From assembly GCA_029204225.1 (NCBI GenBank), contig CM055095.1, positions 46,512,510 to 46,576,509 on the forward strand: a stretch of DNA of 64,000 nucleotides, written 5' to 3'. A program made the translations under genes and the position numbers. Source of the DNA: Diphasiastrum complanatum (lineage: Eukaryota; Streptophyta; Lycopodiopsida; Lycopodiales; Lycopodiaceae). The notes beneath the pieces were generated by a model. It saw nothing but the letters and a program-made list of their open reading frames with translations. It was not told the origin of the DNA and did no database searches. Below are positions 33,520 to 46,900 of the stretch, one piece after another (position 1 is the stretch's first letter; each line of letters starts with the position of its first letter).

Positions 33520-36225
33520 CTATCTTTCCATACGCTCTCCATGAAGCCAGAAGTACTCAAGACGTGGCTTCAACAAATCCAGAGCTTCTTCCTCGAAGCA
33601 CCTCCTTATTGGATTGCTGGGACTCAAAATCGCTCCTGACCCAAGGAAGTTCTCCGCACCCGATAGTGAGGTGGTCCTTCTTAGTACTGCTGATTTTTGC
33701 CTACGCATATCTTCATCCAAGCTTAAAACATCCACAACTTTCTGATCGTTATCTCTGTCACGCATTGATACATAAGGGTATGTGGTCCTCACGTTAAAAC
33801 GTTCGGGTGTAATAGTAGAGCAATCCAGTAGATCTGGTTCCCTGTATCTGCTGCTACTATCCTTTCCAAGAATCTGTCAAAAGATGAAGTTGGATATACT
33901 GAGCCTTCAGATTTAAACCTCTAGTACATTTGGAGCTGCTTTGTGCTTTAAACAGATTTTGTACTTTTTAAATTCCTCCAGTATGAAATTGGGAAATCAA
34001 TCGACAAGCTAGTGCTAAAATACATTCACAGCTGAAAAGAAGTGCGTCATCATTGTTTATCAGAAAAGGTTATTCATTTGTGCCTAGCACCACCAAGCTC
34101 CCATTTTAAAAGTTAGACAAAAGATAAAGTCATCATCTTTCTGCCTGGTCAGAGGTAAAGATTCCCACTGCCCAGCATTATGAGAGAAGCATCTTCAATT
34201 GAACTTCATAAGAAAATAGGAATGACACTCTATAGCTGAAAATTTTGTCATCGTAGAGCCTATTTCCTCTGACTTCACATAAAGCTGGAGGACATGTTTT
34301 AGATTATTTTAGCAAAATCAGGATTCTGAATGAATCAGCTCGGAATCTTCTACAACAATGCCTTTTGTAGAGAAATTACAATACTTCAGCACATTTTGTA
34401 TCACATTCACTATAAAGGTACACGGCCATTGCTAATAATACTACTTAGTACAATTAGTCCTCTTCATCTGAATTACCAAGACTGCCCTAAAACAGTATAG
34501 AAAATAATTAGCATTATGCTCAGCTCGAACAAATCAAGTCACAGCTTTACAAAATCTTTAGAAACATCCATGCCATGCTGACCACATCTGAACTAAACCA
34601 TCACATGTGGAAGCACTCACCCTTTAATTTTTCAGCTTAACTGGCGTACCTGAGTGTCAGGGGAAGCAGAAATCTCAGTTTCAACGTCTCCTGTAGGTTT
34701 TGATAGTAAACGACTAAGAGCTTGCACAACAGATGTCATAGATGGTCTTAAATCTGGATCAGCTTGAAGACAAGCCTGTGCTATGAGAGCCACTTGCTGC
34801 ACAAGTTCTGATGAACAATGGTGTCCCAATTCTGGGTCCACTAAATTGTTCACAACCCACTCTCTGTCATGCAACATCGGCAGCGCCTGCATAGATGTGA
34901 AGGCATTTATGAGACGTATATACCTGGATGTAATACTTTTAAGCTCTGAGGAAGCATATGACACACAACTACCTACAGTGCATCAAACAATTCTAAGACA
35001 TCTGGAGTGAGGGATTTTGATGCTGCAAGGGGTTGAAAATCTTTCATGTATTGTTGGCAGCACTATGCTGTATTTGGAAAATTTATTCCTAACAGTTATG
35101 TGGCTGGGCTAATGATCACTGAAGAAGAGGACTGCTAAAACCTGGGATATCGTTCTTGATGCAAGATTGTCATTACAAAACAGTCTCGACTTGTGCTTTT
35201 GGACATTGGATGGTGCAGTTGGCCAAAGAAAACTGGAAATTGACTACCTTAATATATATGCCTTATTGTGATAGTTTCAACTGAAGGACAAAATAAGCAC
35301 TCAAACTCTCCAGCAAGAGCATGTGGATTGATGGCATATTCAGCTATAAAGAAAATGTACGGATCACTGTTTTCCAGGAGAAGCAGCTTATACAGACCCA
35401 TTGGACAAGGCTTTGTTCACCCTTTGGTGATAAAATGTCCAGAGACTGTCTCGCACTGATAAGCTCAAGGAGAACAACACCAAAGCTGAATACGTCAGAT
35501 TTTGTTGTAGCTTTACCAGTCGTCGCATATTCAGGGGCCAAATAACCAAAAGTACCCAACATTTGGGCAGGGGAATTTGTGCACCCAGTGAAGTCGCTAC
35601 TTTCAATAACTTTTGCCATCCCAAAATCCGCTACCTATGCATATATAACATAAACCATGCCCAAAAATCAGGGTGATTCTGAGAGGTACCTTTGAAAAGA
35701 AAGAGAGAAAGCACAGAAAGTTGACCAAGATAAAACAGCAGCAAATGAGACTACAGACGAACGTCGAAGTTGAAGTTTGCAGCTCTAATCTTGGAACACA
35801 AAGTAGCTAGTAGAAGGTCTTGCTCTTTAGTGATTGATCAAATATTGCCATACAGGGTTATTATATACATCTATAGCTGGCTCTGAAAGGAGTATCAAGA
35901 AAACCTTTGCTCTCCACTTATAATCCAACAAGATGTTTTGGGACTTAAAATCGCGGTGCAGAACCCTTGGATCTGCAGCTTCATGAAGATATTCCAAGCC
36001 TCTAGCAGCTCCTACAGCAATCTGCAACCGGGTGTCCCAATTTAACGTCTTATTGCCCACATTGCTCAGATGCTCCCTCAGATTACCATTTTCCATGAAA
36101 TCATAGACTAAGATCCTTTGAATCTCTTTTCCTTTGATCTCAGAGCAGTAGCCCAAAAGAGAGACAAGATGAAAATGGTGCAATCTTGATAGAAGTTCAA
36201 CCTACCAAGTGAGCAGCAGTCTTTA

Positions 36226-36277
<52 letters not shown>

Positions 36278-39200
36278 CATATCTTGCATCCTCATCATTC
36301 TATGAAGATATACAAAACAAAATAATCATTGCATTTCATTGAAAAGTCGTAAAGAAAGGTGGATCAAGCCTAGGTACTGATAGGAGAATATTCCTTTGAT
36401 CAGGTTCAAATTGATGCATGTTACGGATCCCGGCAAAGGCATTCTGAAGAATAAAATGACCCTTTGAATCTCAATAAGGATCCAATTATGGAGAGAGGGT
36501 TATCTTGGATGTCTATGTGGGGTTGACTGGATGCTTTATGTGATGCATGTATGCTATTGACTTATCTTTAATTTTGTCATGAATCAAAATACTCTATTAC
36601 GTACAAATCTATGAAATATTACGTTAAATTTTAGAATCCTTCGTCAGAGCTCGAGGGTTGTGACGAAGTAAACAGGAAAGTAACAAAATTTTCTCCATGA
36701 AAATGGGAATGGGAACAGGATCATGGCATCATTGTGGTACATTGGAAAAACCTATACATGGAACAACTTGAAATTCTTTTGATTTTTAATTTCAAAAGAA
36801 TGATCCTCACATCATATCATCTAAAGTGTCATAGGTAAACCTAGGATTTTAAGGTAAATTTTGACTGTGCAGGGGAACAAGATAGACAATAGCTCGGGAA
36901 TGCGCATTTCTGAGACACATTCCAGAATCTTGGAAGGTGGTAATGCATGACATGTCTCAAAAGTGCCAAGAACAAATTTTCCTATCACAAACAAGGCTTC
37001 ACTAAAACAGAAAATCGTAGCATACACAAATGTCCAATGAGGATGCTATGCAGTGGAATACTTGATCTTTGGTTCCTCCAAATTGCAATTGGGAAACATT
37101 ATAAAGAAGACTAAAGGTTATTCCTCCTCTTGGTTTCAATCTGCAGTTGATGGGAGGACACAAGTCCCCAATGTTGGTGAGGAGGTACACAAAACAAAGA
37201 TTTGAGATATGATGGGGAAAGGTAGCTTGGAAGCATAAAGGGAGTTGAATCTGTTTGAAGATAAGATAGGGGTACAATAGATAAATGGTGAATGTTGTGG
37301 AAGAACTAAGGAAAGGCCCAGGTGGTAGGTAGAACCACCATTGATCTTTGGCACATTCATTGTAGTCACTTTAGGGTAAACATTGAAAAACATTTTATTT
37401 TTTAGGTAGATAGGGGCAATCTACTACACAAAGCTTCTGGTTATTTTTAATCCTGCTTTTCAATATTCATGAACTGTGAACAAGGAAGTCCCACATATAG
37501 AAACATAGGTGGTCCTAAGCTATACGTAAGTTGCGTCGGAACAGCATTCCAGAACGTCAGAACCCGTAAAGGAAAAAAAACTCGATTTGTTTCTTACAGC
37601 CATTGGAACCCGAGTAGGAGCATGATAAATTACAGCCATTGGAACCAAACTGAATGTGCCTGAAACATCATGAAGGTCATAGGATTACTGAATTCTTATG
37701 AGCTGAGGTTGTCCACAAGGGGATTTACCTTCAAAATCGCTCACCTTCAAAGGGAATAGAAGCCAAAAACACCCGAAGACCTGAAGACCCAGGTGCGCCC
37801 TATCCACTGCCCATAACTGGGATGCCAAAGAATTGCACTTGAAAAAGCAAACAATTTGTAATTTTGACAAGCAAACACCTCCTCACACTCGCAGTCTCTC
37901 TCTCTCTCTGGCAAAAAGAGCAAGCATCTGTGTCGGGCTTTCCCGTGTGAACTAGTTTCCAGAAGAGAACAAACTTTTGTACGAGCTTTATCATCAGATG
38001 TGGTTTAGGGTTTCAGCAGCGTAGATCTTAAGTGTGATAAAATCGACCTCTTCGATTTATACCACCGCATAGTCTTGGCAGATATTTGCTTGCGTTCAGA
38101 TTCATCTATGACTATGTATGTTGTTTCATATTTACCTCTCAGAATGCAATGCAGTGAAGGGTGCAATTTGATTCAGAAAGAAGTGAATGCTCACCAATAG
38201 AATGACTTGCTCAAGACCAGAAGATTTGGGAGAAGTGAATGCTCACCAGAAGAGTGACAAGCAAATGAAGACCACAGGTTTTCGGGAGAAATGAATGCTC
38301 ACCAGAAGAGTGACAAGCTCTCAAGGTCACAAGTTTTTGGGATAGGTGAATGCTCGCCAGAAGAGTGTCAAGCTTTCAAGGCCACAAGTCCCTAGAAGAA
38401 AGGAACTTAATAATTCCAAATGTGAAGGGTGCAATTTGATTCAGAAAGAAGTGAATGCTCACCAGTAGAATGACTTGCTCAAGACCAGAAGATTTGGGAG
38501 AAGTGAATGCTCACCAGAAGAGTGACAAGCAAATGAAGACCACAGGTTTTTGGGAGAAATGAATGCTCACCAGAAGAGTGACAAGCTCTCAAGGTCACAA
38601 GTTTTTGGGATAGGTGAATGCTCGCCAGAAGAGTGTCAAGCTTTCAAGGCCACAAGTCCCTAGGAGAAAGGAACTTAATAATTACGGTTGCAGAGCTGCG
38701 TCATTCACTGTAGGGAACCAGAAAACCTGCACAACACTATGTCTTTTGTGATGAGATCAGTTTAGGGTTTACGGTTGTACTTCAACAACTTACTAATCAC
38801 TAAGCATAACTGTGTGGGGCACGACATGGAACTAGAAGACCTGCACACTACTATGTCAATTCCAAATGTTTCCAGGTACCAATCGACAAAGTGTCCCTAA
38901 AGCCCTGTTCAACGTCGAACTTCGAAAGGACGTTTTGGGCTGACCGTTGGTTTGTTCCTCGTTCTGTCTGTTCCCACAAGTTCCTATCGAGCTTGTCCAC
39001 TGGTCGAAACAGATGGCACTTGAAACGGATACCGTTTGGAGAAACGGGGCCGTCGTCGGAACGAAAAGCTGCAAAACTAGTCCATTTCGCATGACCTAAT
39101 TTCGTAACTCTCCCATCGAAAGGCCATTTTGACGAAATGATCCCCGAAACGAGTAAGGCCAGGTCCGTTAGGATTGTATCGGGTTCACGAACCTGCAGAC

Positions 39201-42200
39201 TGTATTCCTGGACCATTTTGGTGCAAGAATCATGATCTCTACACAAGTTTGAATGTATGCTACAAAAGTGTTGCTTTGATCCTGAATCTGCGGATTGTGC
39301 TTTGGTCATGCTGTTTTTGTGTTTTGCTCTAGATTCCGTTCGTTGTTTGTATGGTTATGCCGCTATGGAGGTCATGTCCTTCACTTGTTTTGGCTTGAGC
39401 TGTTCGCGATATTGCTCTTCTTAATTGGTCTTATGTTAACTGTGCCATTTGTTTGGGTTTAGGGTGTGGGGTTGATGCCATGTCGTTAGGGTCTAGGGTG
39501 TTCATTACAATTTAGGGTGTAGGGATGATGCCAGTCTAAGACAGGGTTTAGGGTGCGTGCATAGGGTGTAGGGTGTGGGGTTGATTTCATGCAACTGCAA
39601 ACTAAATTTGACACCAAAAAAGATGTGAAATGGTTAGAAATGAAGCAGATGAGACAAGAGACATGAAAATGTGCTAGTGTAGAACACAAAGTGCAGCATA
39701 TATAACTTCCATACTACGTCCGCTCTCGCTCTCTCTCTCATCTTGCACAGAGCAAACCATCTCTAGCTAACCATTCAAATTGCACAGAGCAAACCATTTG
39801 AACTAAACCATGATACGGTTGCCATGACACCAATAAACTGTAAAAAATATATACATATCATCTGTTGTCAATGTACATGATGCTCTATGTGTATCCACAT
39901 CTACATGTCCAAGCAAAACAAATCATCCCACTGCGTGTCAGATGCATCTGCAGGGGTGTCAAATACAAACTCAGCCTCGGAGTCTATGCCTGGAGGCATC
40001 TGTGACTCCTCCAAGTCTGGGCCAATGCCCGCCAATAGACTCCTGGAAAAGTCACCGATGCGAGGCCTCTTCGGCGGTCTGCCTCTGGGTCTGCCGGAAG
40101 GAACCCTCTGTGGTACACTCCTGCCTGGGGGTCTGCCTCTGCCATGGGCGGCACTCTGGGAACTGCCTGCCTGTGATGCCCTGCCTGTGTGTCTCTGAGC
40201 TGCCTTCCTCGCAGCCTCTGCCCAGCCATCATCATCAAGGTCCTCTGTAGCGGCAGTAGTGGGTAGGCACGTTAACCATCCCCTACGGTGTCGACTGTCT
40301 CGTCTAAATCATATGAGTGGTCATCATCAGAGGAGGCCAGTGGCACGTCGACAGGAAGGGTGGTAGTCTCCTCGGCATCAAGATCATCCTTAGGATCACA
40401 CCGCAGTGCATGACGACCAGCCTGGTTTGCATCAACCTCTGGCTCTGGCTCTGGATCAGCCGCAGGAACCATGCAGTCATCTGGATTGACCTACCCTACA
40501 CTAGTCAATCATTCGTGAGAAGTGCCGAAGGAATAGGATGGCATTAAACTGATTGCATGCCATGGCATGAAAGCAAAATGCCAAGGTATAGAAACTTACC
40601 TGCAGTAGTAGGGGTTGTGTGTACCTCCTGCCCTCATGTTGTCTGCGATGCGCCGAACCACCTTGGTGTTGGTGTTGCAGTACACCAAGTCATTGCACCA
40701 CTCATGCGTGAGGAGGTTCCGCCTGTTCATGTGAACAAGGCTGAACGCTGACCAATTCCTCTCATACACGCAAGCAGAACAATCCTGCATCAATTGGCAG
40801 CCAATTAAGTGAGTTTCCGCCTCATGGGGACAATGCGGAAACTGTTTGGATGAATGGAACTGGTGCATTAGAAAACATACCTGTGACAGGACTTAGAACG
40901 CGAGCCTCTGCAGCTGTGCCTGTCCAGCGCCGTAGCTCTCCCACCATGATACAAGCTGCAGCTTGTTATCTCGAACGAGATCTAGGCCCTCGCCGAACAG
41001 CCCTAGCGCGTGCCTGAAATTGAGCAACGGTGTGCGTGAGTTGAATCGAGCAAGAAGTCGTGAACCACGCAAAGGTGGGCGGGGTGTACCTGAACTTCAA
41101 CCTCTGACCCTCGAGCTGGCTGTGGTAAGCAACGTCGCTATCCAAGAGGTAGCTGTATGAGAACCAGTCCGCATGCAGCTCCCCATCTCTGTACTGCCAG
41201 TCGGTCTGCCACAACGGATGGATCATGTGGGCTACAGAGTGAATCGGCCGGTGGAACTTCTGCCATCGCCGCGCCCACAGGCACTTAATAGGCACCAACC
41301 TGTGGAACATACCATGTGGAGGCAAGTATTACATAAATGCGTGCTTCCGGCAACAACACGGAATAGAGTGCGAATGGAGAGAGAGTCCGTGAGACAAAAG
41401 GAGGTATACCTGGCCGCGTCCAGATCAGAATGCTGAAGCGACTCGCCGATGCTGTCCATGAGCTCGTATAAGAGGCCCATCGTGCACCCCTCGCGATCAT
41501 CGAGCCTCAGAATAGAATACACAGGGCGCATGACATCCATGAGCTGTTGCATATTAACCCAGAAGGGCCCCATGAATCATGGAATGCCAAGCCCTCTGGG
41601 GTTTGGGACATGTCCATGGCCGTGAACTCTGCCAAAGTGGCCATGCGGCGCAACTCCTCCTTCAACCGGTGGAGTCGCTCTGGGGAAAGTGCATATCCCC
41701 ATACATTTGCACATTGTGTGCATTGAGGGGTGAGCCCCAAAAAGATTCCCCACCCCCTCCCTCCCACTCACTAAATTCAAATATCTTTCTCTAAATGCAA
41801 ATATTTGAAGTTTGAAGTTAAAGTTTTATTTTCTTCACACACTTCAATGTGCTTTAAACTTTAGCCAATAATCTTTAGTACATGGCTTTCTTATTTATTT
41901 TGAATTACCAAAGTCTTACCCATAAATTATGAACCGAAAAATTTTCTTGACTACCTTAAACTGCTTTTTTTTTTTCAATCCTTCAAATCCTTATCTTGGC
42001 CCGCCATTTTCAGGAATGTTCAACCACAAGCCAAAACTCACTAGCTTTAGCTCCTAAATCGGGAGCAAAAGAGACAATAAAAAGAGAAAACTAGGGGGGG
42101 AGGGGGGATTTGGAACACACATGCATGCACACACACACACACACACACATTGTGTGTGTGTATGTGCACCGCGTGCGCCTATGTGTGTGTGTGCGCATGT

Positions 42201-42392
42201 TCGTTATGTGTGTGTGTGAGCTTCTCTCGACACATCGAATGCACGCATGTACACGTGTGTGCGCGAGCGCTCGCGCACACACACACACATCTCGATATAA
42301 AATAACATGTTGTGGATGAGGTATATTGTATGAAGTATAGAGTCTAGAGTCGTAGAGTCCTTTTTTCTCCTTCCCTCCCTCCCACGGGCCCC

Positions 42393-42459
<67 letters not shown>

Positions 42460-43927
42460 CAGGCTGACCAACCACCCATAGAGGGAGGGAGATCCCTCCA
42501 TGCCCCTAAAAAAAATTAAGAAGGTTAAAATGTGTGTGTAGATATATAAAACAAGGGGGTGCCTCCATTCCATATACCCCTTCCCCCCCCCTTCCCCCCC
42601 CCCCCCCCACACACACACACATTTTCTTAAATGTAAAACACCTCCCCTTTAAAACGTAAATAAAAAAATATGAAAGTAAACCCCCTTAAAAAATGTGAAA
42701 CCCCACTCCTCATGAAACAAAAAAAGTGAGGGGCTTTTTGGCTACCCATAAACTAAGTTTTTTTTCTTTTTAAAGAGACAAAAAAAATTCCCCATAAAAA
42801 AAAGTCACCTAGTCACACTTCAGAGGTGACATACCTATGTTGTTTTCTACCAAACTTAAGCGCACTGCTGATGATAGTCAAGAAGCCAATTCTATGGCAG
42901 AGACCAAGCTACACTTGTGAGATAGAAATCATTGATGTGAGGCACCATTTTCTATGACGTTGCTAATGGCCATTTGAGACATTGTTTCATTGTTCCTTTG
43001 TTTCATTGTTGATTTCCTTTTAAAGGTAGCAATATTGCAAATTGCGTTGGGTGCAATGAATTTTGTTGTGCATTCAAGTTGGGAACTTCTTACTCTCAAA
43101 CCTATTAGTTTTAACATACCTATTTAGAATGACTTTTGTGGCTTTAGTTTCAAGTTCCAGCTAGATGTAGAGCCACGTTATGTTGCAATAGTTCTGTCTA
43201 CTAACTTTTTTCTTCCTTTGGTAACTGCTCACAATTTATTGTACAAGAATCATTGTTACTAAGGTACTACTTCAGCGCATCTACAAGCTTGAAGATGCAT
43301 AGGCTTTTTTTGGTGTCTTTTGTTTTTCTCCTCCAGATAGTGTTGTGAGGCAAATATTTGAAATGTGTTTCAACATTTAGAACAATTTCATAATTTCCAA
43401 AAGTAAGATAATTTTTTTGCAAATTTGCTAAGAAAAAGTGACCATTAGATGTTATTCTAGAAAACATGGTGACCTAAACTCATGAGAAGAAGTGCCTTGC
43501 ATCTGTGTACTCAAGCTCAAACCGATCTTTCAAACTTATCGAATTTAAGGAAAGAAAAGAAAAAAGAGGATTGCATTCAAAAATGATTTAAGAACAAATG
43601 CATTTTTTATGCTCAAACTCGCATAGTTGAGACACACCTTCTAGCATATTGTTATGATAGTCTTTGACGTTATCACAACAAAGCCAAAAAAATCATTAGA
43701 TTATAGAGCATAGGACAATGCACAAACTTTTAATATTGATACAAGTATGTGACAAACGTCAAAATGTATGACACTTATAATCACAGAAAACCTAAAGTTT
43801 TAACTTTAGATTATACATCATATTAGAGAATGAAGCTTGCAAATTAAGCCTATAATTTTTTTAATAAGCCAAGATTCACATGAACACACACTTTTAAAAA
43901 TGCAGGATATGCGACACATATCTCGCA

Positions 43928-43983
<56 letters not shown>

Positions 43984-46900
43984 ACTCTCTCTGACCGCAG
44001 CCTCTCTTTTGACTCAATCATCATAGACAGATCATAGACATACCCAAAATTCCTCTCTTCATCTATATAATGCTCTCCCTCGAAAATCATATAGCTCGCG
44101 ATTTTTGATATAGCTCGAGATTTTTGATGTGAGATATTCGATATATACGAGATATGTGAAATCACACATATCGAAAATCTTGCATGGCTCGCATAGTTGT
44201 AGGATTTGTAGACTTTTTAGCATTTTCACATTTTGTAGACTTTTTCGCGTTTTCACATCTCTAACAAATTCCCAAAAAAAATCCGAAAACGAGAAAAAGT
44301 CTACAAAAATTTGCGAAAATGCTAAAAAGTCTACAAATCCTACAACTATGCGACCTATGCGAGGGGGCAGTCTTCACGTTTTTTGGTTTACCAACAGTCT
44401 TGGCATTTTTTGATTCGACCCGACCCAGAGTTACAATGGGTTGGAAAAGGCTTGGGTCGGAAATATCTATATCTGATTTTGCTATAGTTATTACAACCGC
44501 CTCATTATTGTATATCTGATTTTGCTACAGTTATTATAACCGCCTCATTACTGTAAGTACATGTACAAAGTAGGCGGATTTTACTATGGGTGAAATTTTA
44601 TAATGAGCATCTTCAAAGTTGTATGTACTTATATATAACCAACAGTATCGAATTTTACTATGGGTTGACAGTATCGGATTTTACAATGGGTGGAATTTTA
44701 TAATGAGCATCTTCAAAGTTGTATGTACTATATAGAAACCACAAAAAGAAAGCTCAAATTCTTGAGTAGAAGATCGAAAAAATCCAGTATCGAATTTTTT
44801 CGACCCAAAGATCGAAATCCAAAATCAGAATTTTTTGATACTGGATCGACTCGAAAAATCTGTAAGTTTTCGATACCCAAAATCAGAAATTTTCAATACG
44901 AAACAGACTTGAAAAATTCATAATTTTTTGTGACCCAAAATCAGAATTTTCCGATAAGGGATTTTGACTCAGAAAATTCGTAAATTTTCGATACCCAAAA
45001 TCATAATTTTTCGATATCCAAAATTTCGATAGCCAAATCAGCATTTTTCGATACCCAAAATTCGTAATCCAAAATCAAACAAAATTCATAATTTTTTTGA
45101 TATCCAAAATCAGATTTTTTTTTGATACTCAAAATCAATCATCCACCCGCTGTACTTCGGCCACATACATACACACACATACATCGGCCACCCGTCAACG
45201 ACCATCGACTTTCCTCCTAAACCATCACTGCTCGCCCGTCAACGACCATCAGCCACCTGTCAACGACCATCGGCTTTCCTCCTAAACCATCGCTGCTCGC
45301 CCGTCAACGACGGGCACCTTTTACTAGTAGTATATATATATTTAAACTTACATACACTTTTGTATGCATGGGTGGGGACCCATGCATCCTCCTCCCCTCA
45401 CCCATGCATACACATTTTTGAACTAAAAGTTTAACAAAAAAGGATGCATGTATGGGGGGAGGAGGATGCATGGGTTCTCTTCCCCATGCATGAATAGATT
45501 TCCCACTCTCTCCAATACATGGCTCTCTCTCTCGGTGCGCCCCGCCCTATTCTGCCCCACACTACCTCGAATCACCCTGTGTCCCGCCCTATGCCCTGTG
45601 TGCCCTCACGCTACCTCTCTCCCTCTCACGCTACCTCGAATCACCCTACTGTTTCCAAGGAGATCACATAGGTAAGTGCCATAATGGGCAGCCAGTGGAA
45701 GGGGTGATCATCGTGCATGATTACATAGTCTGTTGGGAGGTGTAGCAAAGCATAAGAGCTTACAAATTTGAGTTTAACAGAAGTTCACAGTCGGTTTTGG
45801 CTGTCTCAACTACGATAGCTGCTCTTGCCGGGTATTCAGCCTTTGTCATAATCATTCAGGCAGCTCAAAACATTTGTGAGGCAATCTGCCATATGTCATC
45901 ATTTCATGCTAGATGCCAGCAAGCTCCTCAATAAAGCATTCGTGTGTACAAAAGGCTAAGTCCAGAGCTCTTGCATTTGCCATGGAGGAAACAATGGATC
46001 CATATTGTTACGAGCTCGTGACCAGAGCCGAACCCTAGAGAACACAGATAGGTCAGATACCACAGTCAGGGTCGTGTCTAGCGTACATGACCAACAGGGC
46101 AAGACAGTGTGAGTAGTGTGCCCCAGCAAGCTCCTCAATAAAGCATTCGTGTGTACAAAAGGCTAAGTCCAGAGCTCTTGCATTTGCCATGGAGGAAACA
46201 ATGGATTCATATTGTTACGAGCTCGTGACCAGAGCCGAACCCTAGAGAACACAGATAGGTCAGATACCACAGTCAGGGTCGTGTCCAGCGTACATGACCA
46301 ACAGGGCAAGACAGTGTGAGTAGTGTGCCCTTGCACGGTCGATAGCCATGGCGGGCCTAACACAGCCTAGGGACCCTGTCATCAGGATAGGGCCCCCAAT
46401 TGCGTGCAGTTGGCCACGTCAGTGCCACGTGGCCGACACTTGGCAGTAGCATGCTACCAGTCCTCACACTGGGTTAGGAGGGGCTTACTCTATATCAGGG
46501 AGTAGGCAAGGTTGGGTGGATTAGTTAGTGTTTGCCCTACTGTGGTGTTAGGATTTATTACACTGGTATCAGAGCCATCTCCATCCTAGGGAAGTTAGTT
46601 TTCAGCAGTGGAGAAAGTAGCTAGATTGCTCAGAACTTCTTCAAGTTTTCAGAAATCTACAAAGCAGGGTCAGCGCTGGAAAATCAGGAGGATACTTAGA
46701 AAATCGTGGTGAAAACTTCTGTTTTCTACCTGGGATTTGAGGCAAAATAGAAGTGCAGGTCCAGCGCTGCCAGATCAGGCTTCAATCCTGATTTTCGAGT
46801 GAAATTTAGCAAGTTCTCAACGTTTCCAGAGCAGAAAGGTTGGCATAGTTCAGCGCTCCCAGAGCTGAGGAAAAATCAGAATTTGGAACACCTTTTGGGC

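Noticed and set aside
38150-38685. Regularly spaced repeats that look CRISPR-like at first sight
   Set aside because: Units are diverged tandem copies without unique spacers, in a plant intron. No cas genes.
39460-39600. Possible interstitial telomere array
   Set aside because: Only scattered TTTAGGG phrases; spacing too irregular to call an array with confidence.
42091-42618. 175-codon minus frame
   Set aside because: Runs through TC, CA and C repeats; low-complexity artefact.
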